A stretch of 64,000 nt of DNA from Zerene cesonia (lineage: Eukaryota > Arthropoda > Insecta > Lepidoptera > Pieridae). The stretch spans positions 806,001-870,000 of the forward strand of contig NC_052108.1 in NCBI RefSeq assembly GCF_012273895.1, read 5' to 3'. The translations under genes were made by a program, and so were the position numbers. Below, piece after piece: positions 1 through 12,300 of the stretch. A model generated the notes under the pieces. That model made no database searches and had not been told where the DNA came from. It worked only from the letters and a program-made list of their open reading frames with translations. How positions within the stretch are numbered: the stretch's first letter is position 1; each line of letters starts with the position of its first letter.

Positions 1-264
1 TTGTAGTATCTAGAATAGTATTTAATATTTTTAATTAGTTACTGATGAGTTGGTCAATTGACAAGTATTAATTTAAAACCGTAAACTTAGGAATTAGGGA
101 CCTATAAATATGTTTCTATTTATTGACCTATTTTGACTTAAAATTATCTAATATTGTTTTTGGATTAATTTTTGATTCAGCACAAAGCTCACAAGTTGTT
201 AATTAATAATTAAGCTTGTGTCCATCACATTCAAGATCAAATTAATAACAACATGATCACTTAC

Positions 265-2711
265 TTTTCTCCAAGAAATCAATAAGTCTTCCAGGTGTTG
301 CAATCACAATTTCCACCCCACGCTCCAGGGACCTACCCTGGGGACCTTTTGGAGCCCCACCGAATATGCAGGTGTTGCGTACTTGCACATTTTGGCCGAA
401 GTCTGTCGCCACCTGTTCATTTAATAGATAGACATGTTAGAAAGTGTATTTATACATATAATTAAGGTGTGAATGATTTTTAAATAGAATGAGTATATAT
501 GAAATAAACAGGTGTTGTTATTTTAAAATTTAAAGAGACAACTGTTGATGCATAAAAAAATTATTTTTAATTTTATAAAATCAATGAGAATATCTGATAA
601 GCAACAATTAAAGCTATTAATAATCTAGGTAATATCAAAATATAAATAAACAAATGAAGCAAAGTATTGGTGCATATTAAATGTTGGTTAACGCTGGTAT
701 ATTTTTATCATAATGAGATATATATAAATATGATAAATATGATCTAAGAAAGAGACAAACTATGTGGATAGTAAAGTCAGTTTAGAATTAATTTTGGTTT
801 TACATTGACAGTTCTATTCTAGCTAAAAGTAGTTAAGCATACTAAACTTTCTAGTTCACTATTGTCATAAAATATTAATACCAATGTAAACTATAATTAT
901 AATTGAAAACTACTTTTTCTATATATGAAAACTATTGTTTGTTGTATGTTTAAATGAAAACTACTGTTCTGCTAGTCAGTGAGAAATTAATAAATGATAT
1001 CTTTCAGGCAGATATTTTTACAAAGGTCAGCTGCAAACCATTGGTGGGTTCAGCTTCTGTGACCACTTGATCAAACTTGAAAATTTATCATATTAGTTAA
1101 GTCACTTTCTTGAAGTGATCAAAAAGCTGATTGTAATGACACATCACCTGCACAATTATTTTAATTATTCGCCCCTTTGTATGACCAACTGATGTAGAAA
1201 CTACCATCATAAAACACAGATGACTTTTAATTTTTTCAAGGTAATGGAAGTATCTGACAACTCTTCAGGACAAGATGAAAGACTTTTTTATGCAATTATA
1301 AAGGTTGCCACTACCTAACCCATCAATGTAACTGAAGCTAATGGTCACCATGCTTAATGATATTTTGTGCAAGTTATTGGCCAGAAAGAAATATGTAATG
1401 AAATCTGTTGCTATCTGAGGGACCATACATTATAATAGGAATCTTTATAACTAAATGAAAAGAGAAATCATGAATAACATAAAATTCAGATAACACTAAA
1501 ACTAGTGAAAATACATGAGGTTACTTTAAAAAACTAAAGTAGCCACTACTTAGTGCAAAAGAAAGGATATGTTCAGAAACCTGAAGCTTATATTTCAACA
1601 TTTGAGATCTTATATTTATCTCACAAAAAATGCAGAATTTTGTATTTAAAAACAAATACTTATAAAGACATTGGTTTTTGAACATAACCCCAATGTGAAA
1701 ATCTAATCTCTACAAAAATATTGAAATTAATTACAACATCCATGGGGCCAGGAATTCTATCCCTTTCTGCTGCATTTCCATTCATTGATACTAGAGCCTT
1801 GGCGGCACAAATAGAAAAATTAATCATTTACAATTTTAAGACATCAAATTAAAAATTATTTGAGTTTTATTGTTATATGAATGATTATTAAATAGTAATT
1901 ATAAAATTAATAACAGTTTAGAAAAACAAGTTACCTGTTGGATTTGTTGAGCTAATTCTCTAGTTGGTGCCAACACAAGGACAATTGGGCCATCGTCCCG
2001 AAGTAACCGTGGTTGATTAATTATATGTACAATAGCAGGCAAGATATAAGCTAATGTCTTCCCCGATCCAGTTTGAGCAATCCCCACCATGTCTCTTCCA
2101 GATAGAGCAATCGGCCAACCTTGTGCTTGAATTGGTGTTGGATTTGGAAAACCTTGTTTCAAAATTTCCTTCATAGCATAATCAGGGAAGCCACCTTCTT
2201 CAAAATACATACTTGGCGGCGGAACATCTCTCCCCTTTACTGTGATCTGATGTTGGCTCCTGTAAGCTTCAACTTCGGCCATTGAGCGCATTTGAACGTT
2301 AGGATGGGGAGTGTAAAAGTTTTTCTGGAATGGCGTCAGCGTGATGGTGTCCCAGCGTATTTTACGAAGCGCCCCACCGGGTTGCTCGTTTTTGAAATTG
2401 CTGCGGAAGTCTTCGCGATCTCTACCATCACGGCCACCGCGACTTCCGAAACCTCTCCCGCCGCCTCTGCTCCCATCTCTACCACCACGGCCTCCGCTAG
2501 TACCTCCAAACCTACTTCCCCTCTCTTGAGATCTATCAGCCGAACGACCACCCCTCGATCCGCCTCGTCCTCTTCCGCCACCCCTTGGACCTCCACGACT
2601 ACCCCCGCGACCTCCACGTCTATCGTCATACCTTATAATTAAAAAAAATAACATAAATTCATAGTACGAAGCCAAATACGCTACATATAATATTAACTTG
2701 CGCACTTACAT
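265..2711 (-). CDS. Rm62: DDX5/p68 (Rm62)-type DEAD-box ATP-dependent RNA helicase, 5' part
   Basis: ATP-dependent RNA helicase of the DDX5/DDX17 group, nuclear factors in splicing, transcription and RNA processing. Seen: coding exons 2631-1935 and 412-265, joined in phase, plus two bases (AT, 2711-2710) in an upstream exon. The N-terminus is an Arg/Gly (RGG) low-complexity tail of about 75 residues. It is followed by the Q-motif region (GFPNPTPIQAQGWP), Walker A/motif I (AQTGSGKT), motif Ia (PTRELAQQ), GG (FGGAPKGPQ) and motif Ib (TPGRLIDFLE). The DEAD box, SAT motif and second RecA domain lie beyond the left edge, because no further exon is visible in 1-264. A GTAAGT donor follows at 264. 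The start is inferred as a split ATG: AT at 2711-2710, then a 78-nt intron, then G at 2631. An in-frame TGA lies upstream and no other ATG is in frame. Family assignment is strong; DDX5 versus DDX17-like paralogue is not settled. Confidence 0.9.
413..1934 (-). other. Helicase intron, about 1.5 kb
   Basis: AT-rich intron between the motif I/Ia exon (donor GTAACT at 1934) and the GG/Ib exon (acceptor ending at 413). No coding exon or recognisable repeat was seen in it. Confidence 0.7.
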
Positions 2712-3505
2712 CTTCTTTGTTAAATATTTGGTTCTGCCTCAATGAAATATTAATTAACGCTAATTATACGATATTATTAATATATTTTCAAACATAAGTT
2801 TGACTTCTTCACATAAAAAATAAAAAATCGGCAAAGCTACAAATGCAAGCAATAGGTAGTCGCCATATTTTTTGTTGTCTACGTCAACTTATATCTATGA
2901 TTCTATTTTTGTCGTGTCTATGGCTAAATTTATGATGGTGCATTTACACATTCATAATGAAAATTGCTCGGTTTACTCTCATAAAATATTGGCAAATTAT
3001 GTTGTCGTACATGCGTGAATTTACATATGCGTGCGAATGTGATCATCTGATATTAAACATAGAGAACAGAGAATGATTAAGTAGCTTTATTTATCTTATA
3101 ATTTCGTTCATAAATGTATTAAAATAAAAAAGGGGTTTAGCGCCTGTTTATATTTTCGTTTTTATAACCAATGCATTTGAATTCGGAGTCTGGAAACAAC
3201 AAAACAATAGATATAAAACAAATGGAGGCATAGGCGCGAAATTTAAATTCTTAACAAATGACACACCATATAGCAAGTACATATTTTCCATTAAGATAAT
3301 ATAGAATAGGCTAACAATTAACTTCACCAAGTTTCTAACAAGTTTTCTTTATAACGAAGCTTACAATCTGAAAACGTATAAATTTAAATTTCGTATGAAG
3401 ATAATATATATATCGAGGTTAAGAAAACAGACGTTGACTTTATTGATCAAACTTAAAAGTACTATTCGCTTCGAAATAGGTCATTATCTTTATTTCCTCA
3501 TAAGT
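2712..3505. promoter_or_regulatory. Divergent upstream region, helicase and tektin-2
   Basis: About 0.8 kb between the first helicase exon (minus) and the tektin-2 start codon (plus). It must hold both 5' UTRs and probably both core promoters. It is AT-rich with no CpG island. No individual element can be assigned from sequence alone. Confidence 0.45.
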
Positions 3506-6500
3506 ATGGACGCTTCTGTTCCTGTGTTTGAAAAATCTCACCCCCGCCTAAGTGTCTTGGATTGGACTAGAAATATACAGCACTTGCAAAATGAAGCAAG
3601 ACTACGACGCTTTGAGGGGTATGAACTCAGACAAAGGGGAAATAAATTACGTAATGAAACTTCAGTTACTACGAAATGGGATACTTACGTTAATAATGAG
3701 CTACTGCGAGACAGGTATATGGCATAAAAATCTGCATTAATCTGTACAATAGAAAATTCGAGACATTAGTAAATATCCATAATCAGTTTCCGGGAATTAT
3801 CAATTCTTTTTGTATGATTTTTCACAAAAAAAAAACTCATTGCATTGTATGCCTTGTGTATGACTTGGAAAACCGAATTGTTTTCTGTATTGCTAATTAA
3901 ATATCAATTAAAATAAAAGTTAGCTAATTGAATTTTTATACTTTTTGCTTTCAAACATTACAACACTCTATAGAGAATGATAGAAGTACCTTAATATAAT
4001 TCATATTAATAAATTGTTGAATTTCAAAAGAATATTCGAAGTGGAATCGTGGCGGGAAAAGCAGCGTTTTACGCGGGAGCAGGTAAGAGATGAGAGCAGA
4101 GCGCTTAAAGAAGAGAAGAATGCAACAGAATTACACCTGGAATCACTTCAAGTGCCGTTAATGGTTGTGTCTCAGTGTTTGTCCAATAGAGATCAACGAT
4201 TGCCGCCAGAATTAACGAGGGATCAACTTGGGGAGGAATTGAATAAGGTTTGTTAATACTTAATTAATTTCTCGGCTTATTTCAGTTAAATTAAAATTAA
4301 TTACAATTTCTTTATGTATTATACATACATAAAAATGGTTTATTTTTCTTTTAATATTTGTTTGTGTATTTATGAGTATGTAACATTATTACACATATGT
4401 TAAATTTCTCATATCCCAAAACTTCTGGTGGAAGCTTTGTGGATTTGTTTTTTTTATGTCACTGTCGGCAATGGAGCAGAGGGTAAGGAAAAGAATATGG
4501 GCCTCCGGCTCCCCCAATCACCGTAAGAAATACAGCATTAGGCTTTTTCACGACGGTATGCTGTGGGGGTGTTGTACTTCCCTGAGCTGTCTCAATTCGT
4601 GTCGAAGCGTGCTCGACTATCACATAAATTTTTTTGCGATCCAATCCGTAATCAAGGACACATTGTTAAACATAGAAACAATTATATTCAAATTGTGTAA
4701 TGCAGGAACTTCACATAATCGAAAACAGCAAGCGCGTATTAACAGACGTGTGTCACATGGGGTGGGAGAAATTGAAAGAACTGACGAACGTGTTCTGCAG
4801 GCTGGAGAGAGAGATACAGAATAAAGATGACGCGTTGTTTATAGAGAGATACGTGAAGGATTTGGACAGGGAAAGCTCGGGGATATCGTATAAGATGGAT
4901 CCTACTAGGATTCCTCCTGAGTAAGATTTTTAAGAAATATAATGTTTGCACATTTTTTTGTTGCATTTTTTGTATCATCAAATACTAGCTGCGCCCCGCG
5001 GTTTCACCCGCGTAAGCCCGTATCCCGTAGGAATATCGGGATAAAAAGTTACCTATATGTTATTCCAGTTGTCCAGCTGCCTACGAACCAAATTTCATTG
5101 CAATCGGTTCAGTAGTTTTTGCGTAAAAGAGTAACAAACACACGCACATCCTTACAAACTTTCGCATTTATAATATTAGACAGGATAAAATGTTGTTTTG
5201 TTTATTTTGGCTTTAGTTGGCAGAGAGTCCATTGTCGTCGAACCTTTCAATCGGACATGCCGGTTTCCTCACGATGTTTTCCTTCACCATTTCGAGCAGT
5301 GGTTAAGTTATCTACATGCGCAGATAAATTGAAAAATAATTTCATTTCCTGCACGCTGGTCTGGAACCCTGACTTGACGATTCCGAGGTCCTCACCACTG
5401 GGCCACCAATACTTTTTCAATTTATCACGCTTATGTATAATTGCTGAAAAAAAGCACTACCTATTGCTTTTATTTCTTCCATCCTTAACAATTTTCTCGT
5501 TAGATCGATGACCGAGGAAAGTTACGTTCACTGTATCGAAAATACAGTAAAGATTGCTCAACAATTAATGAGGGAATCTAAAAGTTTACGAGAGACAATG
5601 TTCAAGAGTAGGGAGCAGGCGCGGAACCAGATGTTTGCTCAAAGCCAGCAAGTGGAAATGGTGATGAGGAGGCGAGTGTTCGATATCCAGAGAGCAAGGA
5701 ATGAAATGGAATGGCAGAAAATGAAGGTGTATGAGAACCTATATCAACTGTTTAGTTATTACAGCTATTTGTATACAAAATCCTCTAGACAGAATAAGAT
5801 AAGGGGCAAATGTTATATAGTTCTGCTAATATTCCCTCCGTTCGATGCTAAAATAAATGGAAATAAATTAAACCTTAAGTTTTATAGTACTCGTAATAAA
5901 TGTAATTTATAAATATCAATTTGAAAATTAGAATCGAAAAAGTATGCTCAAAATGCCAATGCACATTCTATTTGTAACATTTTTTAGAATTAGGGTTCAG
6001 TTCAAAACATCCATAGGTACAACGCTCACAGATAATATGCATATATACCATAATATATGTAAATTATCTGTCATAGATAAAAAATATGTTTAGAATTTAA
6101 GGCGTATGTCAATGAAACACAAATAAATACTGAAACAAGCAAATTACCCAGAAACCACCGATCATCATTCACTTTTAAATATTATGACAAGTTCAGTTAT
6201 TTCATTAAATTGCACAGCTGGAACAAAACCTCACCAAATTAGACAGGGAGATAGAATCTCTTCGTGCGGCCGTAGCCGATAAGATCAATCCGACTAAGTT
6301 AGTCGAGACTCGACTAGAAGCAAGGACTAGACGACCGGTGCTGGAACGAGTTCAGGTGCTTTTACTACAATTGTTTTATTCGTGGTCATTTTTTTTTTGC
6401 TTATATAAAATTTTTCGTTATTATCTGTCGGTCTTATATATATTCTAATGTTTATCGTTGACTTAATGATATTTCAACTTTGAAATGTGCGTTACACATA

Positions 6501-7281
6501 TAACTAGTTGTACGCCCCGGCTCTACCCGGGTATTCGTTTTTCGTAATTGAAATATTATAAACAATCCTATATTTTAAGTTGGATCAAACTGCACATAGT
6601 GTGCAAATTATTTTAGATGGCCATCGCGGAAAAACAACGTGACACGTAATTTATTTACATTAAGATTGTTCAATTACATTAAACTACCTGAAGTGAAGTT
6701 CTATTGTAGGTTGGTTCAATAATAATTTCACACATAGTTCAGTTCTTTTACAATAATCTTTATATGATACATATTAACACCATTTTACAGGATAAACCTA
6801 TGCGAGGCTTAATTGAGGAATACGAAAGAGTGCACACGAGTAGCAACTTACTGGAGAAGAAATTAGAGGATGCACTGTGAGTACCTATCCCATACCACAG
6901 ATGATATAATACTAGCTACAAAGTATTATAAATATACATTTCTATTAAGCTATTATGTACTTTAGATTAATTATGTAAACTAAAGAGCAAAAACCATCGA
7001 CTACATTTAATTTGTCCTTTTAAAAATATTTGTAACAAAACTTTTAAGGTTTCCTATTTACGGCATTAAAATATTAATTATTCAAATTCATCAGCACAAC
7101 ATATCACGGTATGTACAACCATCACCAACGAGTCACAAAGGGTTTACAATACAAGAACCAAGCGTTGGAAACCGATCGGCGTTTGATAGAAATACGTAAA
7201 CCGTTACACAGCGCGGACGACACTGAGTTTAAACGTAACATCGGTTATTGTCACATGAGTGATGAATTGGTTACCGATTAA
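3506..7281 (+). CDS. TEKT2: Tektin-2 (axonemal microtubule inner protein)
   Basis: Tektins are coiled-coil filaments inside the A-tubule of axonemal doublets; in insects expression in sperm is expected. Seven exons join in frame: 3506-3714, 4031-4247, 4706-4920, 5504-5726, 6218-6355, 6791-6876 and 7095-7281, giving 424 residues. Human TEKT2 is close to 430. Diagnostic matches are the LxNET segment in exon 1, the LP/VPL...CLxxR...EEL segment in exon 2, MDPTRIP at the end of exon 3 and TRLEART before the nonapeptide. The tektin signature RPNVELCRD is degenerate here (RPVLERVQD) and is interrupted by the exon 5/6 junction. Start chosen as the first ATG giving the tektin-2 N-terminus; a longer in-frame opening to 3395 has no support. 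Intron 3 contains Helitron-like and retroposon insertions. Assignment to tektin-2 rather than -1 or -4 rests on overall alignment from memory. Confidence 0.93.
4447..4640 (-). repeat. Dispersed retroposon fragment with A-tail, reversed
   Basis: In tektin intron 2. It shares blocks with copies at 18240-18470, 21515-21806, 33250-33445 and 34545-34880: a TGACATAAAAA tail (seen here as TTTTTTATGTCA), a short stretch near an 'aaatacagca' block and a GTCGAGCACGCTTCG-like block. A poly(A)-like 3' end suggests a SINE or LINE 3' tail. Family name unknown. Confidence 0.6.
4984..5185 (+). mobile_element. Helitron-like non-autonomous element, family 1
   Basis: Begins ACTAGCTGCGCCCCGCGG and runs through 'gtatcccgtaggaatatcgg', 'ttattccagttgtccagct' and 'ttcgcatttataatattag'. 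At least six related copies occur in this window. Read on the minus strand it starts TC and ends CTAG after a GC-rich potential hairpin, which is the Helitron terminal pattern. I believe this resembles Helitron-like elements described from Lepidoptera. Family name from memory, not checked. Located in tektin intron 3. Confidence 0.65.
5205..5420 (+). repeat. Probable dispersed repeat abutting the Helitron-like copy
   Basis: Contains the block 'cctcacgatgttttccttca', which I recognise as common in lepidopteran genomes, and ends near 'ggccaccaa'. No second copy in this window, so boundaries are approximate. It lies just after the Helitron-like copy in tektin intron 3. Confidence 0.4.
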
Positions 7282-7565
7282 ACGATTTGTTAGGATACGG
7301 AAGTGTTAGGGAGCATAGAGTTTAATTAGTTTATACTGCATACTTACATCACAGACTACTATTAGCATAGACACTAAACATTTTAGTACCATAGAGAATT
7401 TAGTAATAGTTTTCAGCCGCTACAATGTGTGTTTATGGTTGGTGAATTACCAGAGAAAGTACCACTCTAACTGCCGTTTTCAATATCAAATATATCTATC
7501 GTTTCAGTGATTATTGTGTCATATACAATTAAGCCATATTTAGATAGTTATTATATGTTATATAA

Positions 7566-7737
7566 ACTAGCAGGGCACCGCGGTTTTAACTACGGAGTAC
7601 CTGACGTTATATAGCCTAAAGCCTTCCTCAATAAATGGGCTATCTAACACAAACAATTTTTCCATTTTTCAAAATTGGAACGGTAGTTCCTGAGATTAGC
7701 ACGTTCAACCAAACTCTTCAGCTTTATAACATTAGTG
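7566..7737 (+). mobile_element. Helitron-like non-autonomous element, family 2
   Basis: Begins ACTAGCAGGGCACCGCGG. It contains 'atatagcctaaagc', 'aataaatgggctatctaac' and 'cttcagctttataacattag'. The better preserved copy is at 27029-27190; partial relatives are at 37770-37860 and 56212-56338. The CTAG end and AT-rich opposite end are shared with family 1. Confidence 0.55.
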
Positions 7738-8672
7738 TTGGTTACGTTCATTCTTTAAATATTGATAAGATAATTGATCGTTTTAAAACAGGTATCCGAC
7801 TTGAAAATACCAAGGGTACTATATAGCCTTAGATATTGAAAGCAGAATTATATCGTGTAGTTATAAATTATAATATTTGTAAAAGTCGTTCGTTAATATT
7901 CTTGATTAGGTACAAGGAAGAAATGTTTCCTTTGCACAAAGTCAATAATATTAAGCGTTCAATAATGTGTTCATTGATATTACTAAATAACTAAATATGT
8001 AGGCTATTATACTGGTACCAATTATTAATAAAATTCAGTAAGATATTAATGGTAACTTTTCATAATCTTTATCATAATGTATATTTAATTTTTTTATTCA
8101 ATTTACTGAATAAGATAAGTAATGGAGATTCTTTTACATTGTCCATAAGCTCTACATCCTTAAAATAACGTTTTGCGTATATTATAAGGTAAATTAAAAA
8201 GGCATATTAAAAATAATAATTTAATAATAATTATGTAACATGATGTGCACTGTGTCATTATTATATTCATATTATGTAATAAATATGTACTAAATAACAT
8301 CTTTTATTTCTCTCCTTCCCTAGATTACCTAAATAACGTTTAATTAAATTTCTATTAAACCGCTTTTTGATTGTATTAAATTGGAATGATACATTTCGTT
8401 TAATTGAATTGATTAGTTGACAGTCAAAATCATACAAATGTGTAGTATCGTGATACCGCTTAGCGAGAAAATAATATTTAAAATGCCGCTTTTAAAACAA
8501 AAAAAACTCAAAAAGTAATCAAACTAGTTTGGAAAGACGCATTGTACCTGCTCCTATACTGATTTAGTTTTATTGTATGGCTTATGTCTGAGTTATTTTT
8601 TAGTCTAATTTTACAGAGATAATATTATAATTAAAAACGCACTGGAAAAATTAATGTGAACAGAAATTAATT

Positions 8673-8853
8673 GACCGCCTCCTGGTTCCAGTGGCTAACG
8701 AGTAAGTGTAGAACTGAAGAGCCCTGGGTTCTATTCTCGGTGGGAAAAAAAATGTCTTGGTCTGGCTGGACACAGAAAGCTTATCACCTACTTGTCCATA
8801 GAGAAAATCGATCAGTGAAACAGATATATGTCATCTGTCCCATACCCCACTAA
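8673..8853 (+). mobile_element. tRNA-derived SINE
   Basis: Starts GACCGCCTCCTGGTTCCAG. It has an A-box-like block (GTGGCTAACGAG) and a B-box-like block (GGTTCTATTC), the split polymerase III promoter of a tRNA-derived SINE. The body then runs to 'tgtcccataccccacta'. The head recurs reversed at 26798-26871, and tails recur reversed at 36567-36915 and 38007-38110. No clear target-site duplication was found here. Confidence 0.7.
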
Positions 8854-9337
8854 AGCTATTTATAAAAATTTAGTTTATCAAAGAGCCAATACATCACGAC
8901 ACAAACACTTGTATAAATCCGATTCGATCTATCTATTTTGTGAAACACAATCTTATAATAAATTTGTGACGAAATAAATAATACTATTCGTAAAAATGTA
9001 CTTGTTTTCAACGAATTTTAAGGCAGTGTACTTCAAAATGTACGCGAACTACGTAAATAATGCAATAAAAAAGTAAAAATAACGTTCAAACGAAAATATT
9101 ATGATAATATGTACGGTTTCCCCCCAAAACTTGTTATTATATGCAATTAACTACCTACACTTGATCATACAATAATTAAAATAAAAAAAAGCATCAGGGA
9201 CACTAAGTGAAATAATTCCAAAGATATTGTTTCTTTTATATGCCGATTCTATGGTGATTTAATTTAAAATTTCACAATTTTTGAAATCTTTCCATTAGTA
9301 CCTGAGTCCTGAATGCCCTATGAAACTCATTTATAAC

Positions 9338-12300
9338 CTAAACAGGTCCCAAACCGTCATTGGGCCCAACCTTTTCATATGCTTCATCAAGTAAACTACA
9401 AATTAGAGCTATATTTTCATCGTTCAATTTCCTACTGGAGGCCAATCGTATAGAAGGTTCCGGACAGTTCACTTCTATGTCCCTCAAGTATGCAGCAACC
9501 GTCATGGCCACTCCCTTGTGGAGGCAATAATTTGTGATATTTTTGAGGTAGCTGTGTTTCAGTCTGTCCGTTAGATCATCCTTTAAGTAGATATGTTTGA
9601 CGGGGGACAATTCATCTCCTCTGAATGTGAAGTGCTTGAGGTTAGCGAGGGCTCTGAAAGGATATTTTGGTTGTAAATATTAATTGAAAGTACATGTAAA
9701 CGGAATTTTAGTGCTTGACGCTTATGTCTTATGTCTATGTTCATTCAATATGCTATGATTCTTTTTAAGATTCAAGTTACACATTTTATTACTCAGTTGT
9801 GTTGTTAAAGATAAATTATATTTTTATAAAAAAATTTCTCTGACGTTCGTTGCTTTGGGAAATACCAAATGACCAAATGGCAACAATTTTCTATCAAACA
9901 CATAAAGAATCATGTCAATCGGTTGAAAAGAAAACCCAAAGGTATTAAATAAAAATACAAAAAAAAAAACAGTCAAAAGTTGTTTTTAAAATAAATTGAT
10001 ATCAGATAGAACATAATAAATATAAAGGCGATTTAAGAAAATAAAATTGAAGAAAATTACACAAATGTACACAGCTCGCTACGGAGTATAAAATCTTCAA
10101 TAGAGGAAAAGGGCTCACTTATTCAGTTTCCTGGAGTTGTCGTCAAGCTCAGCAATGATATTGGGTTGTTTTTCAATAATATCCAAGGCAGATATCGCGG
10201 CCTGCGTCAACATCGGCGGCAGTGACGCACTGAAACAGTATCCTGGAAGGAAATAACAATACCGTAAGGACGGAAATCTTTATATTTCCTCCATAATATT
10301 CGATGTATTATATTTTCTTTCTAATAATTTAAAGGTATATATGTATTAGTTTACAAACAAGGATTTCTGTTCATATTATGCCATAAGGACAAAGGTTTTT
10401 TTAAAGACTTATCGCTTCGTGTTATATTTATATTATAAATATGCCGGAAATAAAGAAAATTTATACAACTATATGAACATTGTCAGCTCGGCTTGTAAAT
10501 ATAAAAATACAATGCATATTTAAATTGATGCGTTTTTATTTTATATGTGTAGAAAAAAGTTACAAGTCATTTTTTTTTTAATTTTACAACTCATTTCTAT
10601 ATATATGAAAGAAAAATTACCTCATGTACTTCAGACAGTTTTGAAATATAGACGTCATTAGCAGAATCACAGATAATATAATACTCTCCAGAATTAAGAG
10701 CAAAGAGTCAGTGTTATTATTTAAACAATAAATAGATATTATGTTTATTCATTCTATATATACAATGCAAACATACCCAACCCCGAAAGTCTCTGATGCT
10801 CCACAATAAAGTGGGTACCGGCGCAGAAGCCGCCAACAGTCGCGAAGGAATGTTCTAGAGAACCGACGATCAGGTCTATCTCATCGCGTGGTACATTCAA
10901 ATGTTCCGTTAGCCCGCGCCCGTGCTTGCCTATGACCTATAACAAGAAATATAAAGTGGTAGTTGAAAACAGTTAGACAAAAAGTTGAATGTTCGTCACA
11001 GCTTACGCCCGAAATGAATTCTGTATCTACTGTACAGCATTAACATAAATCTTTGATCATTGTTTATTTTTCGATCCATGTAATCTATAAGCCAAGATAC
11101 GAACAATACTTCGATTGGTTATTTTTTAACCGAGTTCGAAAAAGGGGGGTTTTCGACTGTTTTTTATGTTTATTACCTCACAACCTTAAACTTGGTGGAT
11201 CGATTTCGATGTTCTTTTGTTATTTGAAAGCTGACCCATTAAAATTGGGCCTAGTTCTGACAATATGAACTGACAAAATTTCTATAATTTTTTTCAGAAG
11301 TGGATCAATCTTTGGATGTGATTTACACATAAGGATCGATTAAAACCATTGGGCGTAAGTGTGACGCTTATGCGTAAAAGTGTACCGTGTTAAGAGTCGC
11401 AAACACCAGTGTACTATTTAAGGCTTTATTTTGTATGAAATATAATTCGAGAAAAGAGTGCCCATTCCATTTCACTATAACTATAATTAAGGGCAGTATA
11501 ATTATGATTTTCGTGTGATTCAAAATCGATATACTTTCGTTAGTTAGGTATTAAATTGATGCTAAGTGAGTTCCTCAATTAATTGTGGAGAAATAGGCTA
11601 AATGGTGATAATTTGGTAGTCATTCATATGTGTGAACTACATTGCTTCTCAGGTTATCATATCCAACGAGTAAAATGGAACCCAGTTAACAAGACTAAGC
11701 TGTGTGTCTGTTTATCTGTTTGTCCGTCCGTCTATCATCAGGCTGTATGTCATGAACCGAGACGGTTCGACAGTTGAAATTTTGAGAGATATTTCTGTTA
11801 CAATAACAAATAATAAAATAGCAAGGTTAAGCAACATTTTTTCATTTAACTAAAGTCTTTTGGAACAACAGCATAAGAATATATAATTGAATACTTGCAA
11901 AGTATATAGAGATTGGACCGATATGTATATCTTTCGAATAAGTATTTTTTACAAACAGAAATAAAATTTAAATAACGCCGTTTTTATCGTAATGAAAATG
12001 ACAAATCAAGGCTAAGAGAAAGAACAAATGAAAATTTCATAATTTATACAGTATTTTATACGATATCTGATATTTATTGTGTGTACTACACCTAGAGAAT
12101 GCCTTGATTTTATAACCGTTTTTTGTAGATTGTTTTTTTAAAAACACACACTAAATTTTAAGAGTTAAATGAAGGACAAAATTTCATAATCAGAAATATG
12201 CACTCACACCAATAGTTAAGCTTTCGTCCAAAATTATCCTTAATTTGAATCGTCTAGCCAGCTCCACTAGCCGTCTCAAGGGACACATCTCCCCGGTATT

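Larger units (their letters stand above)
7282..9337. other. Tektin-2 / SPTLC1 convergent intergenic region
   Basis: Holds both 3' UTRs. It is AT-rich with no conserved open frame. Two repeat insertions are annotated separately, at 7566-7737 (Helitron-like) and 8673-8853 (SINE). Confidence 0.6.

Noticed and set aside
2292..2642. Plus-strand frames rich in Ser, Pro and Thr
   Set aside because: Antisense shadow of the helicase RGG exon.
3148..3330. 60-codon minus-strand frame upstream of tektin-2
   Set aside because: AT-rich, no motif, within the divergent upstream region.
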